Origin: Hyphomicrobiales bacterium
Lineage (GTDB): Bacteria > Pseudomonadota > Alphaproteobacteria > Rhizobiales > Beijerinckiaceae
Reading direction: 5' to 3'
Assembly (NCBI GenBank): GCA_930633525.1
Contig: CAKNFP010000002.1
Location: 186,001-250,000, forward strand
Length of the DNA: 64,000 nucleotides
Positions 51,763-60,829 of the stretch are shown one piece after another. A model generated the notes under the pieces. It saw only the letters and a program-made list of their open reading frames with translations. It made no database searches and was not told the origin of the DNA. The first letter of the stretch is position 1, and every line of letters starts with the position of its first letter. The translations under genes were made by a program, and so were the position numbers.

Positions 51763-52959
51763 ATGGAACAAAGCTGGCGTTGGTTCGGTCCGGGTGATGT
51801 CGTTCCTTTGCATGCCATTCGCCAGGCGGGCGCAAGCGGTGTCGTCACGGCGCTGCACCAGATCCCCTATGGCGAGGTATGGAGCGTCGAGGCCATCGAG
51901 GCGCGCAAGGCCGAAATCGGAGCTGACCCCTCCTTGGGCCTGCACTGGAACGTCGTCGAGAGCCTGCCGATCCATGAGCGCATCAAGCTCGGAGAGGGGG
52001 ATCTCACGTCATTGTTCGACAACTATCGCCAGTCCATGCGCAATCTCGCGGCCTGCGGGGTCAGGACGATCTGCTACAATTTCATGCCGGTGGTGGACTG
52101 GACGCGGACGCAACTCGCCCATGCCCTGCCGGGCGGTGGCCGGGCGCTACGCTTCAACGCCCATGAATACGCCGCTTTCGATTGTTTCATGCTGCAGCGC
52201 GCTGGCGCAGAGGCCGACCATTCCGAGGACGTGCTGGCGCGCGCGCGCGACTGGTTCGCCAAGGCCAGCGACCAGGACAAGGCGACACTGCTCGCAAGTA
52301 TCATGGCCGGCCTGCCCGGGGCGTTCGACCGCTACGACATTCCCGCGCTCCGCAAGATGCTCGACCGCTACAAGGGCATCGATGTCGATGGCCTCCGGAC
52401 CAATCTCGCCCGCTTCCTGCGTGAGGTGATCCCGCTGGCGGAGGAACTCGGCATCCGGATGGCGATCCACCCGGATGATCCGCCGCGCCCGCTGATGGGC
52501 CTGCCACGGATCGTGTCAAGCGCCGAGGACCTCGCCTTCATCATCGAGGCCGTCGATGCCGAGGTCAACGGCATCACGTTCTGCACCGGCTCGCTCGGTG
52601 CCGGCGTGCACAACGACGTGACGGAGATGGCAGGGCAGTTCGCCACCCGCATCCATTTCGTGCATCTGCGCAATGTCGCCAAGGAACCGGACGGATCCTT
52701 CATGGAGGCGGATCATCTCGGCGGGGACACCGACATGGTCGCGGTCATTGAAGCCTTGCTCGTAGAACAGAAGCGTCGCCGGGACAGCGGGGACCAGCGT
52801 TGGCGGCTGCCCTTCCGCCCCGACCACGGCCACGAACTGCTCGACGATGTCGGCAAGGGTAGCTTCCCCGGCTATTCGGCGGTGGGGCGTCTCAAGGGAC
52901 TTGCGGAGCTGCGCGGCGTGATGACCGCGATCTCCAAGCTGAAGTCGCTGCCCATCTGA
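51763..52959 (+). CDS. uxuA: Mannonate dehydratase
   Basis: 398 residues, the UxuA length. It dehydrates D-mannonate to 2-keto-3-deoxygluconate in glucuronate catabolism. Family features: MEQSWRWFGPGDVVPLHAIR, TALHQIPYGEVWS, HWNVVESLPIHERIKLG, TICYNFMPVVDWTRTQLAH, MAIHPDDPPRPLMGLPRIVS, TFCTGSLGAGVHNDV and LPFRPDHGHELLDD. The last three carry the conserved metal-site His, Cys and Asp residues. AGGAAAG lies upstream of the ATG. No uxaC or uxuB beside it. It is convergent (33 bp) with the osmolyte ABC genes, so it is probably a separate unit. Confidence 0.92.
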   Translation: MEQSWRWFGPGDVVPLHAIRQAGASGVVTALHQIPYGEVWSVEAIEARKAEIGADPSLGLHWNVVESLPIHERIKLGEGDLTSLFDNYRQSMRNLAACGVRTICYNFMPVVDWTRTQLAHALPGGGRALRFNAHEYAAFDCFMLQRAGAEADHSEDVLARARDWFAKASDQDKATLLASIMAGLPGAFDRYDIPALRKMLDRYKGIDVDGLRTNLARFLREVIPLAEELGIRMAIHPDDPPRPLMGLPRIVSSAEDLAFIIEAVDAEVNGITFCTGSLGAGVHNDVTEMAGQFATRIHFVHLRNVAKEPDGSFMEADHLGGDTDMVAVIEALLVEQKRRRDSGDQRWRLPFRPDHGHELLDDVGKGSFPGYSAVGRLKGLAELRGVMTAISKLKSLPI

Positions 52960-52992
52960 TAACCAAGCCGTCGACCCGAGCGCGATGCCGGC

Positions 52993-53850
52993 CTATCCCT
53001 TGACGGCACCGGCCGTGAGGCCCGCCACGATCTTGCGCTGGAAGATCAGCACCAGGACGATCAGCGGCAGCGTCACCACCACGGACGCTGCCATGATCGG
53101 ACCCCATGGCAGCTCCTGGCGGCTTCCTCCACTCAGGAGCGCGATGGCGACGGGCACCGTGCGGCTTTCCGACGACAACGTCAGGGTGAAGGCGAACAGA
53201 AACTCGTTCCAGGCGAGGATGAAGGCAAGGAGGCCGGTCGGCACCATGGCCGGCAACATGAGCGGCAGGAAGACGAGGCGCACCGACTGCCAAGCCGTCG
53301 CGCCGTCGGCGATCGCGGCCTCCTCCAATTCCTTCGGCAACTCGCGCATGAAAGTGGTCAGGATCCATACCGTGAACGGTAATGTCAGCAAGAGATTGGC
53401 GAGCATGAGGCCGGGCAGCCGGTCATACAGACCGAGCGCGCGCACCAGTTCAAACATGCCCGAGAGCACGGCGATCTGAGGAAACATCGAGACGGCGAGG
53501 ATAAGGAACAGCATCGGGCCGCGGCCGCGGAAGCGCATCCGCGCCAGGGCATAGGCCGCCGTCATGCCGAGAAAGAGCGAGACAGCCACGACGACGGCCG
53601 CCACCAGCATCGAATTGAGAATGTTCAGTCCGAAGGCTTGTTGCGTGAAGATCTGCGCGTAATTCGTGAGGTCGAAGCGTTCCGGCCAAAGCCGGGGAAT
53701 GAACAACTCGGTGCCCGTTCGAAACGACGAGACGATGGCGTAGTAGAAGGGAAACAGCGCCACGATCAATATGGCAATGATGACGAGCGCGAAGGCCACC
53801 TTCGTCAAAAGCTGCCTCAAGGGATAATTCCTGTTTGCGAACGGCATCAT
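52993..53850 (-). CDS. Carbohydrate ABC transporter permease (MalG type), osmolyte cluster
   Basis: 285 residues, six helices. EAA loop EEAAIADGATAWQSVRLVFL then PLMLPAMVPTGLL. It overlaps the MalF-type gene by four bases (ATGA). Together with the binding protein it would import a disaccharide-like compound such as glucosylglycerol, trehalose or sucrose (inference from the neighbouring synthase). It is the last gene of the minus-strand cluster. Confidence 0.9.
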   Translation of the reverse strand: MMPFANRNYPLRQLLTKVAFALVIIAILIVALFPFYYAIVSSFRTGTELFIPRLWPERFDLTNYAQIFTQQAFGLNILNSMLVAAVVVAVSLFLGMTAAYALARMRFRGRGPMLFLILAVSMFPQIAVLSGMFELVRALGLYDRLPGLMLANLLLTLPFTVWILTTFMRELPKELEEAAIADGATAWQSVRLVFLPLMLPAMVPTGLLAFILAWNEFLFAFTLTLSSESRTVPVAIALLSGGSRQELPWGPIMAASVVVTLPLIVLVLIFQRKIVAGLTAGAVKG

Positions 53851-54845
53851 CGCGTGGCTCCCTTCTCGAAATCGAGCCGGCCGAGCGCGATAACCGAGAT
53901 CGTGATCATGGCGATGATCAGGAAGAGCAGCGTCGAGGCCGCCGAGCCATAACCGACGTCCTGAAAATCAACCAGCTGCTGGCGGGCGTAGATCGACATC
54001 GACATGGTGCTGCGGGCATTCGAGGTCAGCACATAGATCAGGTCGAAGATGCGCAATGCATCAAGCGCACGGAAGATAACGGCGGTGATGATCGCCGGGC
54101 GCAGCAGCGGCAAGGTGATGTGGATGAGCGCACGGACCGGGCCGATCCCGTCGACCTTGGCCGCCTCATAGCAATCCTGCGGCAGCATCTGCAGGGCAGC
54201 GAGAAGGAGCAGGGCCATGAAGGGCATCGACTTCCACACATCGACGATGAGCACGGCCCAAAGCGCCGTGTCAGCGCTCGCCGTCCAGGCCACGGGCGTA
54301 GCGATGATGCCGAGGCCCATGAGCACATAGTTGATGACGCCGAACTGGTCGTTCAGCATCCAGGCCCACATCTTGGCGGAAACGACGGTCGGGATGGCCC
54401 ACGGCACCAGGATGGCGGCGCGCACCACGCCCCGCAGCGGAAAGCGCACGTTCAAAGCCAAGGCAACCGCCAGCCCGAACACCACCTCGAGGCTGACGGA
54501 GACCACCGTGAACCACAAGGTGACCGAGACGGCGTTCCACCAGTCGGGCTCGGCGAGCACGCCGTACCATTCACCATCGTCATAGGAGAGATAGTTGTCG
54601 AGCCCGACGAAGCCATAACGGGCAAGGTTGTCCAGCCGCGCGTCCGTGAAGCTGAACCAGATGGTCCGGGCCAGCGGCCAGCCTGCCACGATGGCGAGCG
54701 CAATCAGCGTGGGCGCCAGAAACATCCACGCGGTTCGCACGGGCGTGCGGCCAGGGGCGGTCGATGCCGATGCCATCCTGGCCGTCGGGGCAGGCGCCCC
54801 GCTGCTCTCCCGCGGCCAGATGGCGTTTGCCTGCTGGTCGGCCAT
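53847..54845 (-). CDS. Carbohydrate ABC transporter permease (MalF type), osmolyte cluster
   Basis: 332 residues. A Pro/Ala-rich cytoplasmic start is followed by AWMFLAPTLIALAIVAGWPL. EAA loop YEAAKVDGIGPVRALIHITL then PLLRPAIITAVIF. It starts three bases after the binding-protein stop and overlaps the next permease, so the transporter genes are tightly coupled. No ATPase in the cluster. Confidence 0.9.
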   Translation of the reverse strand: MADQQANAIWPRESSGAPAPTARMASASTAPGRTPVRTAWMFLAPTLIALAIVAGWPLARTIWFSFTDARLDNLARYGFVGLDNYLSYDDGEWYGVLAEPDWWNAVSVTLWFTVVSVSLEVVFGLAVALALNVRFPLRGVVRAAILVPWAIPTVVSAKMWAWMLNDQFGVINYVLMGLGIIATPVAWTASADTALWAVLIVDVWKSMPFMALLLLAALQMLPQDCYEAAKVDGIGPVRALIHITLPLLRPAIITAVIFRALDALRIFDLIYVLTSNARSTMSMSIYARQQLVDFQDVGYGSAASTLLFLIIAMITISVIALGRLDFEKGATR

Positions 54846-54848
54846 CGG

Positions 54849-56123
54849 CTACCAGCCGCGCCGGCTCATGCGCTTCAACTCGCCTTCCAGGCGCGCCAAG
54901 GCAGGGCCGGCTTCCGATTGGCCGGACAACACTTCATGCACGGCACCCCAGAAGGCGTAGGACACGCGATTGTAATTCTGTCCTGTCACCCGGGATGGAC
55001 GCGCCACCGCATTCGTAAAGGTCGAATATAGGGTCTTGAAAAAGGGATTGGCCTTGAGAACCTCCTCATCCTCATACAGCGCCGGCATCGTTGGATTGTA
55101 GGAGGCAACGACCGCCCGGCGCTTCTGCTCATCCCGACCGGTCAGGAACATGGCGAGATCGGCAGCTTCCTTCGGGTGCTTGGAATAGCGCGAGACGGCG
55201 AGGTTCCAGCCGCCTAGCACACCCGTGTGCTTACCGCCATCACCGCCGCGGGGCAGCGCCGTTACGCCGACCTTGCCGCGCACCGGACTGTCTTCGCCAT
55301 TGGCAAGCGCCCAGGCGTAGGGCCAGTTACGCATGAACACAGCGTTGCCGGACTGGAAGACGCCCCGCGCTTCCTCCTCCGCATAGTTGAGCACGCCCTC
55401 AGGCGCGATCGTCTTCACCCATTGCTGGGTCGCCGCCAGGGCTGACTGTGCTTTCGGGTTGTTGACCGTGATGGCCCCAGCCGCGTCGACGATCGTGCCG
55501 CCGCCGAAACTGTCGATCCATTCGAGGGCATTGACGGTAAGCCCCTCATAGGCGCGTCCCTGGAACACGAAACCCCAGAGCGACGTGTTGCCCCCATCAC
55601 GCTCCGCCTTCTGGATGGTTTCGGCGGCCCTCGTCATTTCCTCCCATGTCTCGGGCACCTTGATGCCGTGCTTGTCGAGAAGATCCTTGCGGTAGTAGAG
55701 GACGCCGGCATCGGTGAAGAGCGGCATGGCAATCAGCTTGTCGTCGACGGTGTTGTTGTCGATGATCGTCTTGAAATGCTCGGCCTCCTGGCCCTTGCTA
55801 TAGGGCTTGAGGTCGATGAAATGGCTCGCGAGAATGCCCGGCCAGACGACATCGAGCTGGAACACGTCGATATCGGAGGCTCCACCGGCCAAAAGCTGCT
55901 GATAAAGCGCCAGACGCTCGGTCGCGGAATTCGGCGACGAGACCACCTTGACCGCATTGCCGGTCGCCTTTGCCCAGGCCTCGGCGCCCGTGCGGCAGAG
56001 CTCGAGTTCCTGCCCAACCGCGCCGCAGGAAATGGCGATATCGGCGGCCTGGCCGCGCGCAGCCGTCCCGAGGGCGAGACCTGCGAACAGGGCGAAGCAC
56101 AATGGAAGCCGCTTCCACTCCAT
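54849..56123 (-). CDS. Extracellular solute-binding protein, carbohydrate ABC, osmolyte cluster
   Basis: 424 residues. Sec signal LPLCFALFAGLALGTAARGQ. Sugar-binding fold: GAEAWAKATGNAVKVVSSPN, IDVFQLDVVWPGILASHFID, MPLFTDAGVLYYRKDLLDKH, VPETWEEMTRAAETIQKAE, KVGVTALPRGGDGGKHTGVL, then GGWNLAVSRYSKHP. This resembles the trehalose/maltose- and GgtB-type binding proteins. Strong ribosome-binding site AAGGAGGATAAGCC. It lies 200 bp after the synthase gene, so it may also have its own promoter. Retrieval of the leaked osmolyte is the likely role. Confidence 0.87.
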   Translation of the reverse strand: MEWKRLPLCFALFAGLALGTAARGQAADIAISCGAVGQELELCRTGAEAWAKATGNAVKVVSSPNSATERLALYQQLLAGGASDIDVFQLDVVWPGILASHFIDLKPYSKGQEAEHFKTIIDNNTVDDKLIAMPLFTDAGVLYYRKDLLDKHGIKVPETWEEMTRAAETIQKAERDGGNTSLWGFVFQGRAYEGLTVNALEWIDSFGGGTIVDAAGAITVNNPKAQSALAATQQWVKTIAPEGVLNYAEEEARGVFQSGNAVFMRNWPYAWALANGEDSPVRGKVGVTALPRGGDGGKHTGVLGGWNLAVSRYSKHPKEAADLAMFLTGRDEQKRRAVVASYNPTMPALYEDEEVLKANPFFKTLYSTFTNAVARPSRVTGQNYNRVSYAFWGAVHEVLSGQSEAGPALARLEGELKRMSRRGW

Positions 56124-56323
56124 GGCTTATCCTCCTTGTATCTTGTGTCCCGCAAATGCGGGCTCAAACATCGCGAGGGGGCCTACGCCTTCCCGCGGCG
56201 GGACCGTCAGATCTGGCCCTGCCTTCCGCAACGTAAATGCTTGATCGATGAAACTGTTTCCCGCTGGCTGCCCGAGAGACACGGAGCCCGTAAGGAAACA
56301 ACGGACAACTGGCGCTCCAAAGA

Positions 56324-57835
56324 CTACGCCGCAGCCACACGGTGGGCCTCGACGCCCCGCATGGGCAATTCGAAACGGCTCACGATGTGCTTTGCCCAGT
56401 GGGTCGAGTCATATTTCTCGACGCTCTTCCACATCGCATCCATGCGGCGCATTTGCTCGTCTCTTGGCATGTCGAGCGCGGCATCGATGGCGGCGTCCAT
56501 GGCACGGGTGGAATAGGGATTGGTCAAGACCGCGCTCGACAGTTCCACCGCTGCGCCCGTGAATTCGGACAGGACAAGCGACCCGCCCAATCCACGCCGG
56601 GCCGCCACATATTCCTTGGCCACGAGGTTGAGACCATCGCGCAGAGGCGTGATCCAGCAGACATCCGCGCAGCGATAATATGCGACAAGCTCCTCGAACG
56701 GCAGGGCGCGCGTGGACAGCAGGAGCGGCTGCCAGGAGAGCGTCGCGAAACGGCCGTTGATGCGACCGGCGATCTGCTCGATGTCGCGCTGAACGTTGCG
56801 ATAGACGCTCATGCCGGGATTGGACGAGACGGAGGTGACGAGGAGCTGGAGGGTGCCCAGAAGCTCCGGCCGCCGTTCCAGCAACCGCTCGAAAGCGAGC
56901 AGCATGTCCCGCGTGCCCTTGGTATAGTCGGTGCGTCCCACTGAGATGATGAAGCGCTTGCCGTCGAGGTCCTGCCGAATGCTCTCCTCGCGCTGTCGCG
57001 TGACCTCCCGTTGGCAGAGTTCGCGAATATAGGAGGCGTTGGCCCCCACTGGAAAAGCATCGATCTGGATCTCGCGCCCGCCGTGGCGCAGGCGGGTCGG
57101 CATCACCGGCTCGGACAAGGCCGCGCCGCACGGCGTCAGGCTCTCCTCGACCGGGGTCTCCTCCAGGATCTCGACATCCTTGAGGCTGCGCGCTGTGGAC
57201 ACGAAGCTCACGGCGTAGCGTGGAATATGAAAACCGACGAGATCGCACGCCAGTAAACTGTCGATGATCTCCTCACGCCACGGCAGGATGTTGAACATGC
57301 TGGGTGCCGGGAAAGGCGTGTGGTGAAAGAAGGCGATGCGCAGGTCCGGCCGCATTTGCCGGACATAGAGCGGCACGAGCCAGAGATTGTAATCATGCAC
57401 CCACACGGTCGCGCCTTCGGCCGCCTCCGCGACCGCCGCCTCCGCGAACAGTCGGTTCACTTCACGAAAGGTCGCCCAATCAACCGGATCATAGTTATAT
57501 TTTTCCGGGAACGAGTGGAGGATCGGCCAAAGCGCTTCCTTCGAGGTGACATGGTAGAAACTCTTGACCTGCTGGGCCGTCAGCGGCAGGCGCGAGACGG
57601 TATAGACGCCGTAGGAATCGGAGATCTCGACGACGCGCTCGAATATTTTCTTCCGCGATGGGTCGATCTGCTTCCAGGCGATCCAGGAGGCATGGTCGAC
57701 GGTGCTGAAGAAGCTCTTCAGCGTCGGGACGATGCCGTTCGGGCTTGCGTGTTCCCGGTAGATCATCTTGCCGTTCTCCACCACCTCCTCATAGGGCTGG
57801 CGATGGTAGACGATGACGAGATTGGATTTATTCAT
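56324..57835 (-). CDS. ggpS: GT20 glycosyltransferase, glucosylglycerol-phosphate synthase-like
   Basis: 503 residues. GT20 (trehalose-6-P synthase) fold with GVYTVSRLPLTAQQVKSFYH, WVHDYNLWLVPLYVRQMRPD, IAFFHHTPFPAPSMFNILPW, VGRTDYTKGTRDMLLAFERL and ITPLRDGLNLVAKEYVAAR (nucleotide-sugar site). The start NLVIVYHRQPYEEVVENGKM and SPNGIVPTLKSFF are characteristic of glucosylglycerol-phosphate synthases rather than OtsA, which begins with an RLVVVSNR-type segment. Predicted reaction: ADP-glucose + glycerol-3-phosphate to glucosylglycerol-3-phosphate. It overlaps the phosphatase gene by four bases, and gpsA two genes upstream makes glycerol-3-phosphate, which fits. A diverged trehalose-6-P synthase is the alternative. 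Confidence 0.82.
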   Translation of the reverse strand: MNKSNLVIVYHRQPYEEVVENGKMIYREHASPNGIVPTLKSFFSTVDHASWIAWKQIDPSRKKIFERVVEISDSYGVYTVSRLPLTAQQVKSFYHVTSKEALWPILHSFPEKYNYDPVDWATFREVNRLFAEAAVAEAAEGATVWVHDYNLWLVPLYVRQMRPDLRIAFFHHTPFPAPSMFNILPWREEIIDSLLACDLVGFHIPRYAVSFVSTARSLKDVEILEETPVEESLTPCGAALSEPVMPTRLRHGGREIQIDAFPVGANASYIRELCQREVTRQREESIRQDLDGKRFIISVGRTDYTKGTRDMLLAFERLLERRPELLGTLQLLVTSVSSNPGMSVYRNVQRDIEQIAGRINGRFATLSWQPLLLSTRALPFEELVAYYRCADVCWITPLRDGLNLVAKEYVAARRGLGGSLVLSEFTGAAVELSSAVLTNPYSTRAMDAAIDAALDMPRDEQMRRMDAMWKSVEKYDSTHWAKHIVSRFELPMRGVEAHRVAAA

Positions 57836-58584
57836 GGTGCGGCCCCCCCGCTGCGCGTCCGGCGTGCGATCGCATCGAGAATGCCGCCGGCGCCGGCCTC
57901 CTTGCTGAAATGGACAGTGGCGAGATCGGCGATGCGGGTGCGCAGGGCCGGCTCGGAGTTGCCGACAGCCACTCCGGCGTAGCCCGTCTCGAACAGCGAG
58001 AGGTCGTTCAGCGTGTCGCCGGCCACGAGCACATCATTGGAATCAAGCCCCAGATGCTCGATAAGGCGAGTGAGCGTCGGCCCCTTGGATACACCGGGCG
58101 GGAGCACATCGAAGAACGTGTCGGCGGACAGCAGGCAGTCGAAGCCTATCTCGCGCACTTTTTCCGCTGCATCCGGCGACAGGGTCTGCGGATCGTAGAG
58201 ATAGCTGACCCGATAGCGAAAGGCGGTGTCCTGCAGTTGCAAGCCCGGCTCCTCCGCGAGGAGAGACATAATGCGCGCGCTGCTGTTGCCCCAGAGGCTG
58301 GCGATCGGCCGTTCCAGTTCCGCGATCGGCTCGATCGTCGGGCCGCCAGCGATGGTCGTGCCGACATCGCCGATGACGTAATCCGGTTGCGGGACGGATG
58401 TATCACGCACCAATGCGCGCACGAACGGTAGATCCCGGCCAGTGACAAAGATGAGTGTGACGTCTGGCCGGTTGCTCTCAATCCAATCGTAGAGCAGTTC
58501 ACGGCTTGTTGCCGAACCGCTAAGAAACGTTCCATCAAGGTCCGTGGCGAGGACGAGACGGCGTCTTTCAAGGTTCTCCCGCAT
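57832..58584 (-). CDS. HAD-IIB phosphatase, predicted glucosylglycerol-3-phosphate phosphatase
   Basis: 250 residues. HAD motif I VLATDLDGTFLSG (nucleophile Asp), motif II FVTGRDL, Lys in DVLPPGVSKGPTLTRLIEHL (motif III region), motif IV VLVAGDTLNDLSLFETGYAG. The S6PP-like cap lies between II and III. The DVLPPGVSKGPTL segment recalls the phosphatase half of fused synthase-phosphatases. Coupled by ATGA overlap to the GT20 synthase, it would remove the phosphate from that product. GGAG lies eight bases before the ATG. A trehalose-phosphate phosphatase role is the alternative if the synthase is OtsA-like. Confidence 0.82.
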   Translation of the reverse strand: MRENLERRRLVLATDLDGTFLSGSATSRELLYDWIESNRPDVTLIFVTGRDLPFVRALVRDTSVPQPDYVIGDVGTTIAGGPTIEPIAELERPIASLWGNSSARIMSLLAEEPGLQLQDTAFRYRVSYLYDPQTLSPDAAEKVREIGFDCLLSADTFFDVLPPGVSKGPTLTRLIEHLGLDSNDVLVAGDTLNDLSLFETGYAGVAVGNSEPALRTRIADLATVHFSKEAGAGGILDAIARRTRSGGAAP

Positions 58585-58622
58585 GCGTCACGCTCCGGCC
58601 ATCTGCTTGGCTGCGGTCCTGC

Positions 58623-59708
58623 TCACATCATGAGGAATAGACCGAGATCCGTCGGCTCACCCTTGAAGGGGCGCCGCAGCAGGCCATCCATCATCTCGTG
58701 TATCGGGCGTCCGTCAACGACGATGGCGCGAACGGCCTCGCAGATCGGCATATCGACGCCGAGCCTGCGCGCCAGAGTGGTGACGGAGACAGCATTGTCC
58801 ACGCCTTCGACGACCACGGGGCGGCCTTCGAAGATTTCGGCCGCAGCGCGACCGGTGGCCAACGCCATGCCGAAACGCATGTTGCGGGACTGCTCGCTTG
58901 AGCAGGTCAGGGTGAGATCGCCAACACCGGACAAGCCGGTGACGGTTTCGCGGCGGCCACCGAGCGCCGCGCTCAATTCCTGAATCTCGTGCAGGCCGCG
59001 GCTGATAAGGGCGGCCCTTGTATTGGCTCCCAATCCCAATCCAGCCGCCATTCCGCTGGCGATAGCGAGGACATTCTTGACCGCGCCGCTGACCTCGACG
59101 CCGATGACATCGTCTGACACGTAGGGTCGGAATGTGCGGGTGCCAAGCGCTCGCGCCACGCTGGCCGCATGGGAGCGGGCCGGGTTCAACGCCGCATCTG
59201 GTGATGCGATTGTCACGGCTGTCGGCAAGCCCGCGGCGACCTCAGACGCGAATGTGGGGCCCGAAAGTACGGCGAGGGGATGGTCGGGAAGTTCCTCCGC
59301 GATCACGGCGGACAATAAAGCGCCAGTATCCTGCTCCACGCCCTTCGAGCAGATGACGACCGTGGCATGGGTGGGCAGCAACCCGCGCATGCGTGCCGAA
59401 ACAGCCCGGAGATGCTGCGAGGGAACAACGAGGAGCACGATGCTGGCGTCGCGCGTCGCGGCCGCCAAGTCTGCCGTCACACGGATCGAAGCGGGCAGCA
59501 GACAACCGGGTAGAAAGACCGCATTCTCACGCGTCTCGGCTGTCGTGCTGGCAATCTCTGGTTCGCGGATCCAGAGTGAAACCGGTCGCCCTGCGCGGGC
59601 GGAGGTGATAGCGAGCGCCGTTCCCCAGGCGCCTCCACCGATAACCGCGATATGATTTCGCGGAAAGCTTGCAAATTCCACGATTGTTCCGTTGCTATCC
59701 CGAGTCAT
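58623..59708 (-). CDS. gpsA: Glycerol-3-phosphate dehydrogenase [NAD(P)+]
   Basis: 361 residues, about 25 longer than usual at the N-terminus. NAD site IAVIGGGAWGTALAITSARA, LLVVPSQHLRAV, VICSKGVEQDTGALLSAV, LSGPTFASEVAAGLPTAVTI, VIGVEVSGAVKNVLAIASGM (catalytic Lys) and GLSGVGDLTLTCSSEQSRN are all classical GpsA. It makes sn-glycerol-3-phosphate from dihydroxyacetone phosphate. It is the first gene of the cluster, 38 bp before the phosphatase. The ATG at 59708 is 13 bases from AAGGAG; an in-frame GTG nine codons later is possible. Probably a second, pathway-dedicated gpsA copy (inference). Confidence 0.9.
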   Translation of the reverse strand: MTRDSNGTIVEFASFPRNHIAVIGGGAWGTALAITSARAGRPVSLWIREPEIASTTAETRENAVFLPGCLLPASIRVTADLAAATRDASIVLLVVPSQHLRAVSARMRGLLPTHATVVICSKGVEQDTGALLSAVIAEELPDHPLAVLSGPTFASEVAAGLPTAVTIASPDAALNPARSHAASVARALGTRTFRPYVSDDVIGVEVSGAVKNVLAIASGMAAGLGLGANTRAALISRGLHEIQELSAALGGRRETVTGLSGVGDLTLTCSSEQSRNMRFGMALATGRAAAEIFEGRPVVVEGVDNAVSVTTLARRLGVDMPICEAVRAIVVDGRPIHEMMDGLLRRPFKGEPTDLGLFLMM

Positions 59709-60258
59709 TGCTCTGGATCATCTCCTTTCATGGTGCCGTCGTGCCGGATATACAACGTGATACCGCACGACGATCGTCGTTCTGCATTATATGAGCGCGC
59801 TATGCATGCCCTCAGCACGGAAGGGCTATATGAAATCGCGTTGATAACTCGTGCTTGATCGAAACTGAAATTATCGCGACTTATGTTTGCTGATCTAAGT
59901 AAAAAATATAAACGACTGTCCAAGTCATAAGTATTAAATTCTCGCGATGTTCTCTCGATCGCCGCAAGGCACGCCATTCATCGCCCCGATGTAAGAGCTA
60001 TATAGCCCGCATCGATGAAAATGTCTAATCCGTGGCAAAATGGTATCTATTTAAGATCAAGCCGATTGCTGGCGTTTCGCCGGGAATCGGTTGTCTCATC
60101 TATGTTTGACAGGCCTGTGCGTTGTCCACAGGCGTCCCAGGCATTCAACGTGATCGGCGCGTCGCGGCTCACATTGCCGCGGCCGGCTGCGCGCCGCTCA
60201 GGTTGGATGGAGCTGTCGGATTTGCGGGCAGAAAAGTGAAGCTTTCGCGGCGGTCCGC
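59709..60258. other. Intergenic, 550 bp
   Basis: AT-rich in part (59841-59940 about 32% G+C by count). It holds the putative gpsA promoter and palindrome at 59767-59791. An open frame at 60015-60239 has no recognisable features and was not called. Confidence 0.5.
59767..59791 (-). promoter_or_regulatory. Putative promoter -10 and operator of the gpsA-ggp-ABC cluster
   Basis: On the minus strand TATAAT (complement of 59786-59791) is followed directly by the perfect 14-bp palindrome ACGACGATCGTCGT (59767-59780), which would cover the transcription start 58-72 bp upstream of the gpsA ATG. No good -35 hexamer is visible at 16-18 bp spacing, suggesting an activator or alternative sigma factor. 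Confidence 0.42.
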
Positions 60259-60765
60259 CTATGATGCCTCAAGATGAAGGTCGCGATAGGCTCCGCGGAA
60301 AAAGATCAGCGGACGCTCCGCTTCGTTCCAGGAAAATGACAGGACGCGCCCAACACAGATCACATGATCCCCGCCATCGTAATGCGCGTAGTGTGCACAT
60401 TCGAAATGCGCAAGCGTATCTGGCAACAGAGGCGCCTGTGCATGGCCGTGTGCGTGCTCGACAGACGCCCACTTGTTTGCGCCATATTTGGCGAACCGGT
60501 TCGACAGATGGTCCTGATCGCGGCACAGGATGTTGACCGCATAGCCTTCTGCCGCGAGGAGCAAGGGGAGACTGCGCGCCGAGCGATCAATGCTGAAAAG
60601 GACGAGCGGCGGGTCGAGCGACACCGAATTGAATGAGCTGACAGTCAGGCCAAATCGTTCATCATTGTCGCCGAGGCCGGTAACGACAGCGACTCCCGTT
60701 GCATATTGCCCGAGGGCGCGGCGGAAGCTGGCGCTGTCGATCGGGGGAAAAGAAACGGGGGCCAT
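60259..60765 (-). CDS. Flavin reductase family protein (RutF/HpaC-like)
   Basis: 168 residues. Flavin-reductase-like split barrel: FRRALGQYATGVAVVTGLGD, RFGLTVSSFNSVSLDPPLVL, FSIDRSARSLPLLLAAEGYA, VNILCRDQDHLSNRFAK, HFECAHYAHYDGGDHVICVG. It supplies reduced FMN/FAD to a two-component monooxygenase, but no oxygenase is in this window. ATG 60765 is chosen (GGAG seven bases upstream) over 60786. It follows the two M24 genes on the same strand, 64 bp after the first-listed one, and may be the distal gene of their operon. Confidence 0.86.
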   Translation of the reverse strand: MAPVSFPPIDSASFRRALGQYATGVAVVTGLGDNDERFGLTVSSFNSVSLDPPLVLFSIDRSARSLPLLLAAEGYAVNILCRDQDHLSNRFAKYGANKWASVEHAHGHAQAPLLPDTLAHFECAHYAHYDGGDHVICVGRVLSFSWNEAERPLIFFRGAYRDLHLEAS

Positions 60766-60829
60766 ATCTTTGCTCCACACACTCAACTGTACGACTAGCC
60801 GCTGGCTTTTTATCCGGCTTGGTCAGCGT

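Noticed and set aside
53835..55031. 398-codon plus-strand frame opposite the osmolyte transporter genes
   Set aside because: Antisense to three overlapping, recognisable transporter genes; no motif.
60015..60239. 74-codon plus-strand frame in the 550-bp spacer
   Set aside because: No ribosome-binding site of note, no family, and composition not distinct from spacer.
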